34,026 nt of DNA from Clostridiaceae bacterium (GTDB lineage Bacteria > Bacillota > Clostridia > Saccharofermentanales > DTU023). Positions 8,162 through 14,966 of this stretch are shown one piece after another. The position numbers were made by a program, and so were the translations under genes. Each line of letters starts with the position of its first letter. Positions within the stretch are counted from its first letter, which is position 1. Below the pieces are notes generated by a model. It did not search any database. It had not been told where the DNA came from and was given only the letters and a program-made list of their open reading frames with translations. The DNA lies in NCBI GenBank assembly GCA_012519085.1, contig JAAYQX010000013.1:1-34026 (forward strand). Reading direction: 5' to 3'.

Positions 8162-10138
8162 ATGACAAAAGAACAAGAAATCAATCTTAATCCGAATCCG
8201 AACGATTCGGAGGAAAAAGTCAGTGACCAGATCCAAATCCGTCTTGACAAATTGAAAGCTCTGCAGGATGCAGGTGCGGATCCATTTCTGGAAACTTCCT
8301 ACGAAGTAACAGAGCATACAGCAGAGATTGTTGAAGATTTTGACCGGATGGCCGGAAAGATCGTAAAAGTCGCCGGCAGAATCATGAGCAAGAGAGGTAT
8401 GGGCAAAGTCAGTTTCTGCGATCTGCAGGACCGCTCGGGTAAAATACAGATCTTCACTCGAGTCAATGATATCGGCGAAGAAAGTTATGCCAAATGGCAG
8501 GAGTTCGACATTGGCGATATTGTCGGTGTTGAAGGTGAGGTCTTTCGCACCAAGCGCGGTGAAATATCAATCCGCAATTCTAAATTCACACTGCTGGCGA
8601 AATCCCTGCGCCCTTTACCGGAAAAATTCCATGGGCTAAGGGATACCGACACCCGCTATCGCAAACGTTATCTCGACCTGATTGTCAATCCGGAAGTGAA
8701 AGAAACCTTTGAGAAACGCAGCTTGATTATCCGCGCGATCCGCAATGAGCTGGAAGACAGGAATTTCCTGGAAGTCGAAACCCCCTTGCTGAATCTAATT
8801 CCCGGCGGCGCCGCGGCCAGACCATTCATCACTCATCACAATACACTTGACTTGGATCTATATATGCGCGTATCGCCAGAATTGTATCTTAAGCGACTGA
8901 TTGTCGGTGGCCTGGAACGAGTTTTCGAGATCGGGCGCAATTTCCGCAACGAAGGCATGAGTGTAAAGCACAATCCGGAATTTACCATGATGGAGGTCTA
9001 TCAGGCCTATACTGACTATCACGGCATGATGGAACTGGCTGAGGCCCTTGTCGTCCGTGCCTGCAAAGCAGTCAACAAAGGCAGCACAATCATAAACTTC
9101 CAGGGTGTCGAGATTGATCTGACCCCGCCCTTCGCCAGAATAACTATGAGCGATGCCGTGCGCGAGCATTCCGGACTGGATTTTTCTGTAATCGAAGACG
9201 CTCAACAAGCAAAACAGCTTGCTAGAGAAAAGGGTGTCGAGGGCATAGAGGAGCATATGGGTGTGGGCGATATATTGGAGCTCTGCTTTGAAACTTTTGC
9301 CGAGCCCAAGCTGATTCAACCAACCTTTGTCCTGGACTATCCGATTGAGATTTCACCTCTGACCAAGAAAAAGCCGGGTCAGCCGCATCTGACCGAGCGC
9401 TTTGAGCTGTTCATCTATGGCAGTGAATTCGGCAATGCCTATTCCGAATTGAACGATCCTCTGGACCAGGAAGAACGCTTCCGGGCCCAGATGGCCAAAC
9501 GCCAAGCCGGTGATGATGAAGCCCATCTGCAGGATGATGATTTTGTCGAGGCCTTATCTCACGGTATGCCACCCACCGGCGGTCTGGGGATCGGGATCGA
9601 CCGTCTGGTCATGCTCTTGACAGACAATCCCTCGATCAGAGATGTGCTGCTGTTTCCCACTATGAAGCCACTAGGCGGTCAGGCGGCTGACAATCAAACT
9701 CCCAGTTCTAGCGCGGAAGATGATAAAACTTCCGGCCAATTTCCAACCGGTTCTCAGAAATTAGATCTGTCTAAAGTAAAAGTAGAACCCTTATTTGCAG
9801 ATATGGTTGACTTTGAAACTTTTTCGCAATCAGACTTTAGAGTGGTGAAGGTATTAAACTGCGAAGAGGTTCCGAAGAGTGATAAACTTCTGAAATTCAC
9901 CTTGAACGATGGCTCGGGAACGGATCGGATAATCTTAAGCGGAATCAAAGAACACTACAAGGCTGAAGATCTAATAGGAAAAACCCTGGTAGCTATAACA
10001 AATTTACCGGTCAGAAAGATGATGGGTATACCGTCACAAGGCATGGTTATCTCGGCAGTGTATGAACACGATGGCAAGGAAGGGCTGAATCTTCTAATTC
10101 TGGACGACAATATACCTGCAGGAGCAAAGTTATATTAA
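8162..10138 (+). CDS. lysS: Class II lysyl-tRNA synthetase fused to a C-terminal tRNA-binding domain
   Basis: It charges tRNA-Lys with lysine. Residues 60-150 are the OB-fold anticodon-binding domain (KVAGRIMSKRGMGKVSFCDL). Residues 165-502 form the class II catalytic core. Motif 1 is around IRAIRNELEDRNFLEVETP, motif 2 is FRNEGMSVKHNPEFTMME, and motif 3 is GGLGIGIDRLVMLLTD. Typical bacterial LysRS ends near residue 500. This one continues through a Ser/Asp linker (505-548) into a second OB-fold tRNA-binding domain (549-658), with FETFSQSDFRVVKVLNCEEV, KSDKLLKFTL, ILSGIKEHYK and MMGIPSQGMVISA. That is the domain found at the C-terminus of MetRS and in Arc1p/EMAPII-type proteins. A weak AGAGAAGAG ribosome binding site precedes the ATG. 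A strong terminator follows 26 bases after the stop. Confidence 0.95.
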   Translation: MTKEQEINLNPNPNDSEEKVSDQIQIRLDKLKALQDAGADPFLETSYEVTEHTAEIVEDFDRMAGKIVKVAGRIMSKRGMGKVSFCDLQDRSGKIQIFTRVNDIGEESYAKWQEFDIGDIVGVEGEVFRTKRGEISIRNSKFTLLAKSLRPLPEKFHGLRDTDTRYRKRYLDLIVNPEVKETFEKRSLIIRAIRNELEDRNFLEVETPLLNLIPGGAAARPFITHHNTLDLDLYMRVSPELYLKRLIVGGLERVFEIGRNFRNEGMSVKHNPEFTMMEVYQAYTDYHGMMELAEALVVRACKAVNKGSTIINFQGVEIDLTPPFARITMSDAVREHSGLDFSVIEDAQQAKQLAREKGVEGIEEHMGVGDILELCFETFAEPKLIQPTFVLDYPIEISPLTKKKPGQPHLTERFELFIYGSEFGNAYSELNDPLDQEERFRAQMAKRQAGDDEAHLQDDDFVEALSHGMPPTGGLGIGIDRLVMLLTDNPSIRDVLLFPTMKPLGGQAADNQTPSSSAEDDKTSGQFPTGSQKLDLSKVKVEPLFADMVDFETFSQSDFRVVKVLNCEEVPKSDKLLKFTLNDGSGTDRIILSGIKEHYKAEDLIGKTLVAITNLPVRKMMGIPSQGMVISAVYEHDGKEGLNLLILDDNIPAGAKLY

Positions 10139-10163
10139 GTTAAATAGAAACATATTGATACGG

Positions 10164-10198
10164 ACTGAGGTTGACACTAGATTCAACCTCAGTTTTTT
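10164..10198 (+). terminator. Rho-independent terminator after lysS
   Basis: CTGAGGTTGA (10165-10174) pairs perfectly with TCAACCTCAG (10183-10192) around an 8-base loop. The stem runs into TTTTTT. It ends the pyrG-lysS block and separates it from the opposing gene that stops at 10197. Confidence 0.92.
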
Positions 10199-10619
10199 AT
10201 TGCTTACGACTTCTTTTCCACAGACTTATCGAAACAGTCACCATCATCGCCGCCAAAGCGACCGATCCGATAAGTTGCCCGATAGCTGCCGCGGGGATAG
10301 GCTCCAGTGGCCAAGGTTCTATGAAAGCGGCCAGGCAAGCTCTGAAAACCCAGACCACAGTCAAAAACGTATAGAATACAATGGTCTCACGATTTAATGA
10401 CAGTGCACTTTTACCCAATAAAATCAAAACAAAGCTAATACCGAACAACAAAGCGGAAAAACAATAGTTCGTATAATCAATTCCTACGATAAGGTTTTCA
10501 TACTGCATTGGCAGATAGTCATACCAATTAAATAGATTCGGAACGAAGAAGTGCCAAAGCCCAACGAGCATACTTATAGCTAAAGATACATAGTATAGAG
10601 TTTTTTCTGCTCTTTTCAT
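10197..10619 (-). CDS. Small four-helix membrane protein, function unknown
   Basis: The 140-residue product has four hydrophobic segments: about 10-27 (YVSLAISMLVGLWHFFV), 52-70 (YCFSALLFGISFVLILLG), 80-98 and 110-132. The tail WKRSRKQ is basic. The block HFFVPNLFNWYDYLPMQYEN between helices 1 and 2 looks like a conserved family signature, but I cannot name the family. It starts 40 bases after the stop of the ferredoxin-domain aldo/keto reductase on the same strand, so the two are probably cotranscribed. Its stop lies at the foot of the lysS terminator. Confidence 0.7.
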   Translation of the reverse strand: MKRAEKTLYYVSLAISMLVGLWHFFVPNLFNWYDYLPMQYENLIVGIDYTNYCFSALLFGISFVLILLGKSALSLNRETIVFYTFLTVVWVFRACLAAFIEPWPLEPIPAAAIGQLIGSVALAAMMVTVSISLWKRSRKQ

Positions 10620-10659
10620 AAAGATACCTTTTTCTTGAACGTTTCGGTCCTCATACGGA

Positions 10660-11685
10660 TCAAAGTTTAATTTTCCCGGCCAGAATTTCTCGGTAGTCCT
10701 TGAGATTAATTTTGAGCAAGCTGGGAACGTCCAACTCGTACGGGCACTTGCCTATACACTGTCCGCACTCGATACAGTTTTCGATATTGTTCATCATCAT
10801 CTGAACAGAGGGAGTAAGCAATTTGGCGGATGGAGAACGCCTTATAAGCTGAGCCATCCTGGCAGCATTGCTGATCTGAATTCCAACCGGACAGGGCATG
10901 CAGTATCCGCAAGCTCTACAAAAGTTACCCGTAAGCTCTTGTCTTTCTTTTTCTATGAGGGCAAACATCTCTTCGGTTAGCACCGGCGGATTCTCAAAAT
11001 ACTGCAAAAACTCTTCCAGCTCACTCTTATGCTGGATTCCCCAGATGGGCAAGACATCCTTGTATTGAGTCATAAAAGCGTATGCTGCAGCTGAATTGGT
11101 TATCAAACCGCCGGAAAGTCCTTTCATCGCAATAAAGCCTATATTTGCTCTCTCACATTTTTCTACAAGTTCGATATCTTCTTGCGACGCCAGATAACAA
11201 AACGGAAACTGCAGAGTATCGTAAAGGCCGGATTCCACGCTTTCGTTAGCCACATTCGGCCGATGATTTGTTATGCCGATAAATCTTATCTTCCCCTGTT
11301 TCTTGGCTTCCAACATACATTCGTACATATCCGTACCGTCCCCCGGTTTATAACATACGGCCGGATTGTGGAACTGGTAAATGTCTATGTAATCGGTTTT
11401 AAGGAGAGAAAGTGATTTGTCCAGATCCGCCCAAAAGGCTTCGGGAGTATCGGCGGCCGTCTTCGTTGCAATAAAAATCTTGTCCCTGATTTTTTCGAAG
11501 GCTTGGCCCAGCTTTTCCTCACTATCACTATAGGAACGTGCTGTATCGAAAAAAATGAAGCCTCCTTCGTAGGCCATTCTTAAAATTTTGACGGCGGTTT
11601 CCATATCGCGCCTCTGAATCGGAAGCGCACCGAACCCGTTGCGATCGGTAATGATTCCCGTTCTGCCCAAAGTTATTTCTGCCAT
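10660..11685 (-). CDS. Aldo/keto reductase with C-terminal 4Fe-4S ferredoxin domain
   Basis: Residues 1-250 are an aldo/keto reductase barrel. The catalytic tetrad is visible as Asp47 and Tyr52 (FFDTARSYSDSE), Lys75 (IATKTA) and His106 (IYQFHNP). Residues 250-325 hold two cysteine clusters, CRACGYCMPCP and CIECGQCIGKCP, the second a standard 4Fe-4S ferredoxin motif. Such fusions are common in anaerobes and probably reduce carbonyl substrates with electrons passing through iron-sulfur clusters. The substrate is unknown. GAGGAG precedes the ATG with 8 bases spacing. The gene is divergent from the pseudouridine synthase. The 212-base gap between them is AT-rich and presumably holds both promoters, but I could not assign them. 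Confidence 0.9.
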   Translation of the reverse strand: MAEITLGRTGIITDRNGFGALPIQRRDMETAVKILRMAYEGGFIFFDTARSYSDSEEKLGQAFEKIRDKIFIATKTAADTPEAFWADLDKSLSLLKTDYIDIYQFHNPAVCYKPGDGTDMYECMLEAKKQGKIRFIGITNHRPNVANESVESGLYDTLQFPFCYLASQEDIELVEKCERANIGFIAMKGLSGGLITNSAAAYAFMTQYKDVLPIWGIQHKSELEEFLQYFENPPVLTEEMFALIEKERQELTGNFCRACGYCMPCPVGIQISNAARMAQLIRRSPSAKLLTPSVQMMMNNIENCIECGQCIGKCPYELDVPSLLKINLKDYREILAGKIKL

Positions 11686-11897
11686 TATTTCTTCTCCTCA
11701 ACAGTTCCTCAACAGTAAAATCATGTTCACAAATATACTATTATATTATTTTACAATTCGATCTATAATGATTGATAAATATTTGTAAAAAGAAATTAAA
11801 CATATCGATTATATCAAGCTATAGAGAATTATCGACGTTTGGGTGTCAATTGGAGCTGATTTTCCAACCATTTGCACTCTATAGGTAGAAAGCAAAA

Positions 11898-12653
11898 ATG
11901 GCAGAGTCAACCAGATTAAGACTAGATCGTGCCCTAGCCAGACTGGGGTTGGGGACACGCAAGGAAGTGCGGCGCCTGATCAAGCAGGGACGGGTTGAAG
12001 TTGACGGTGAGGTGATCACCGATCACGGCTTTATCATATCTGATCCTGCTGCTGCAAGGGTGGTTTTGGATGACGAGATGCTGACCTTAAGAAAGCACAC
12101 CCATCTGATGCTGAACAAGCCGGAGGGCTTTGTGACGGCGCATAAGGACAACAGATACCCGGTCATAATGGATCTAATCCCTCCTGAATTTCAGGCAGGA
12201 GGCCTGACCAGTGTCGGTCGACTGGATATTGATACAACCGGGTTGATTTTCCTTACCACGGATGGCGAACTGGCGCACCGCTTGATGTCCCCCAAATATC
12301 AAGTTGAGAAAACATACCATTTGCTCTATCAGGGCCAGCCCTTTACGGACATCGATAAAGAACAATTCCGTCTGGGCATCAGATTAGAAGACCACACTGT
12401 CTGTTTGCCTGCCGAGCTTAAAATCCTGACGGGAAATGCCGTGCAGTTAAAGATCACCGAAGGTAAATACCATCAGGTCAAAAGAATGCTCCAAGCTACC
12501 GGTAGAGAAGTCACTTATTTGAGCCGTGTGAGCATTGGCAGTCTAATGCTGGACCCTGATTTGACAGAGGGGGACTTCCGTCTCCTAACCCGGCAGGAAA
12601 TTTTGGATTTATATCATTTGGTCAGGCTTGAGGTCGATTCTAATTATCTCTAG
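11898..12653 (+). CDS. rsuA: RsuA/RluB-family ribosomal RNA pseudouridine synthase
   Basis: It isomerises a specific uridine in ribosomal RNA to pseudouridine. An N-terminal S4 RNA-binding domain (about 5-60, RLDRALARLGLGTRKEVRRL) is followed by the catalytic domain. The catalytic motif is GRLDIDTTGLIFLTTDGELAHRL, with the catalytic Asp in the RLDIDT core. The C-terminal motif TEGKYHQVKRML is the RsuA form (EGKYHQVKRMF in 16S U516 enzymes) rather than the EGRNRQVRRM form of RluB, so 16S rRNA is the more likely target. The 251-residue length is typical. The ribosome binding site (GGTAGAAAG) is weak. The exact target position is inferred from the motif, so the gene symbol is provisional. Confidence 0.88.
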   Translation: MAESTRLRLDRALARLGLGTRKEVRRLIKQGRVEVDGEVITDHGFIISDPAAARVVLDDEMLTLRKHTHLMLNKPEGFVTAHKDNRYPVIMDLIPPEFQAGGLTSVGRLDIDTTGLIFLTTDGELAHRLMSPKYQVEKTYHLLYQGQPFTDIDKEQFRLGIRLEDHTVCLPAELKILTGNAVQLKITEGKYHQVKRMLQATGREVTYLSRVSIGSLMLDPDLTEGDFRLLTRQEILDLYHLVRLEVDSNYL

Positions 12654-12678
12654 ACTATAAATGAATTAGTGCTATACT
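12651..12678 (+). promoter_or_regulatory. Putative promoter of the MFS gene
   Basis: TAGACT (12651-12656) and TATACT (12673-12678) are separated by 16 bases. Transcription would begin near 12685, only about 14 bases before the first possible start codon of the MFS permease. Confidence 0.4.
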
Positions 12679-12698
12679 CTGCTAGTTGCTGACTTTAG

Positions 12699-13988
12699 AT
12701 GCAGCCTAAATTTGTTCAGAGGTATAGATGCGCAGACATGGCGATTGACAATAAATTACGCAAAATTCCCCATATGCACTGGATTACTGTGCTGGCACTA
12801 TTTTTGGCCCTGGCAGCACTCTGGGGCTCTACAGCCAATTCTTCCGGCATATTTATCACACCGATACAGGAATCATTGAATGCCACCAGACCGCAGATGG
12901 TTATCGCAACGACTCTCAAGGGAGTGGGCAATATCGGCGGAGCATTTCTCTGTGCCTTTCTTCTGAAACGAGTACCCGTGATACAGGTCATCAGACTGGC
13001 GGCAATATTGCTGAGCGCAAGTGTCTTTGCCATGAGTTATATACAAAATCTGTTTCACTACTATCTGATAGTGATGATACAGACCGTTTTAACCTGTATC
13101 GGTACCTATATCCCAATGTCGATTGTGATTCAAAATTGGTTCGAGAAAAATACGTCAATGGCGATAGGTGTTGCTTTTATGGGATCAGGCCTGGGGGGAA
13201 TAGTATACAATTATCTGGGTGGGATCTGGATACCTACGGTTGGTTGGCGGCGAACACTCTTTCTATTTGGTATCATCACTCTGGTCAGTCTATTTCTAAC
13301 CCTATTTGTGATCACCAGAGCTACTCCCTATCATCTGAACTTGCGTCCCTTTGGGGCTTCGGACAATTTAGAGTCCGAGCAGCTGCAAAAAGAGCTGACA
13401 GGGATGGAGGTTAAAGATGCTTTACGGAATGTCCGGTTTTGGTTCTTCATAACTGCCATTTTTTTGGTTACTTTGTCTACGAATGCTCTGTTCAACAATA
13501 TGTCGCCGCATCTGATTGATCTGGGTTATAGTCTGCAGCAGGCAGCACAGGTTTCAGCAGCCTTTATGCTATTTCTAATGTTTGGAAAACCTGTACTTGG
13601 TTATGTTTTTGAATTTATGGGCCTGAAAATAGCCTCGGTGATAAGTACTCTGGCGGTTACCCTGGCCTTGTTAAGCTCTATCTTTGCCGGCAATGCTTAC
13701 TTTCTCTGGCCGCTGGCAATAGGTTCAGGGGTGGGACTTTCATTTAGTTCGATTGCCTTTCCGGCATTTTCCAAACACCTCTTCGGCCAAAAGAACTATG
13801 CCAGTTTTGCCTCTATACTGCAGATCAGTGCCGGTTTGGCCACTTTGCTTGGTCCGATCATAACCAGCTTACTCTACAATTATAGCAAGAGCTATATCAG
13901 CACCTATGTGCTGGCTCTGATTTACACTGTCCTGACGATTCTGATTTGGCTATTTGTGCTGCCAAAGCGCGGCCATGAGCCGTTTTAA
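12699..13988 (+). CDS. Major facilitator superfamily transporter, OFA-like
   Basis: The 429-residue product has about twelve hydrophobic segments, beginning with HWITVLALFLALAALWG. It has the shape of the oxalate/formate antiporter and monocarboxylate branch of the superfamily: two six-helix halves joined by a charged loop (about 205-240, LRPFGASDNLESEQLQKELTG). An organic anion substrate is possible, but no sequence feature fixes it. Neither the first ATG (12699) nor the in-frame ATG at 12738 has a well-placed ribosome binding site, so the start is uncertain. The second would remove the basic hydrophilic leader MQPKFVQRYRCAD. The last 92 bases overlap the 3' end of murI on the other strand. 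Confidence 0.85.
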   Translation: MQPKFVQRYRCADMAIDNKLRKIPHMHWITVLALFLALAALWGSTANSSGIFITPIQESLNATRPQMVIATTLKGVGNIGGAFLCAFLLKRVPVIQVIRLAAILLSASVFAMSYIQNLFHYYLIVMIQTVLTCIGTYIPMSIVIQNWFEKNTSMAIGVAFMGSGLGGIVYNYLGGIWIPTVGWRRTLFLFGIITLVSLFLTLFVITRATPYHLNLRPFGASDNLESEQLQKELTGMEVKDALRNVRFWFFITAIFLVTLSTNALFNNMSPHLIDLGYSLQQAAQVSAAFMLFLMFGKPVLGYVFEFMGLKIASVISTLAVTLALLSSIFAGNAYFLWPLAIGSGVGLSFSSIAFPAFSKHLFGQKNYASFASILQISAGLATLLGPIITSLLYNYSKSYISTYVLALIYTVLTILIWLFVLPKRGHEPF

Positions 13989-14865
13989 GCGGAGAGAAGT
14001 CCGTTAGCTCCGAACTGTCCAGTCTAAAAACAGGATCTGGCACTTGGCCCAGTAGAATGGTTCCCGAGTCTACGAATTGCTTGATATCTCCCGTTGTTAT
14101 TAATAGGGAATTTCCCTTGCTGCCTGCAGCAAGCAGATTCTGTCGAGTCAAATCACTGTAGATGATCTCGGCAAATACAGCGGCCGGATCGAGTATAGCA
14201 ATCCGATCGGGCAGATATTTGCGCAGCAGGGGAGTCAGAGCAGGATAATGTGTGCAGCCTAGCAGTACGGTATCCATCTCTTGGTCAGTAAAACGTGAGC
14301 AGATTTCCGCCACTGAAAGTTCTGCCTCAGGCCCGGATACCTTATTGTCCTCCACCAGCGGTACGAATGTCGGGCAGGAAACGCCTGTGATCTTAGCTGC
14401 AGGCAGATGAGACAAAATACCGGTTTCAAATGATCTGCTGTTGGTTGTAGTAACTGTCGCTAATACGCCGATGTTTTGAGATTTACTGGTTTTGGCAGCA
14501 CCGGTGACACCTGCTTCCAGCACCGAGTAAATAGTTAACGGGGCAACCAAAGCTCTCAGTTCAGAAATTATAGTCGAGGATGCGGTATTGCAGGCAGCGA
14601 CGATGGCCTTGGCCCCTCTGGCTTTGAACCAAAGGCAAATGCGCCCGGTCAACTCGAACAGATCATTTGGTAAACGGTCACCATATGGTGCATGAACCGA
14701 GTCGCCCAGATAAAGAAAAGACTCATTCGGCAACTTCTGAGTTAATTGAGCCAGAACACTTAACCCACCAACCCCCGAATCAAAAACACCAATAAATGGC
14801 TCAGAAGGCAGTTGTGATTCAATTATATCCTTGCTGTGATTGGGTTCAGTCATGACCAAAATCAT
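13897..14865 (-). CDS. murI: Glutamate racemase
   Basis: It converts L-glutamate to D-glutamate for peptidoglycan. Motifs: IGVFDSGVGGLSVL, SFLYLGDSVHAPYGDR, the first catalytic Cys92 in VAACNTASS, and the second, Cys204, in LLGCTHYPAL. At 322 residues it exceeds the usual 260-280. The extra length is mostly a C-terminal tail (about residue 293 onward, KTAHGRALAAQIAKSESSGQ) encoded antisense to the MFS gene, plus a short N-terminal leader. No clear ribosome binding site precedes either ATG (14865 or 14853), so the start is uncertain by four codons. Confidence 0.93.
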   Translation of the reverse strand: MILVMTEPNHSKDIIESQLPSEPFIGVFDSGVGGLSVLAQLTQKLPNESFLYLGDSVHAPYGDRLPNDLFELTGRICLWFKARGAKAIVAACNTASSTIISELRALVAPLTIYSVLEAGVTGAAKTSKSQNIGVLATVTTTNSRSFETGILSHLPAAKITGVSCPTFVPLVEDNKVSGPEAELSVAEICSRFTDQEMDTVLLGCTHYPALTPLLRKYLPDRIAILDPAAVFAEIIYSDLTRQNLLAAGSKGNSLLITTGDIKQFVDSGTILLGQVPDPVFRLDSSELTDFSPLKTAHGRALAAQIAKSESSGQCKSEPAHRC

Positions 14866-14931
14866 ATCATAGATCAGCGTATAATAGAGTACAAAAGCAA
14901 ATATTTTCTGTCACCGGATTAGGAGTTATTA

Positions 14932-14960
14932 TTGTCATTGCTGACAGAGATTGATATAAT
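14932..14960 (+). promoter_or_regulatory. Sigma-A-type promoter of the sulfatase gene, apparently leaderless
   Basis: TTGTCA (14932-14937) and TATAAT (14955-14960) are separated by exactly 17 bases. The ATG of the downstream gene begins at 14967, 7 bases after the -10 box. Transcription should therefore begin at or next to the start codon. No Shine-Dalgarno sequence lies before that ATG. Confidence 0.7.
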
Positions 14961-14966
14961 GCCGTC

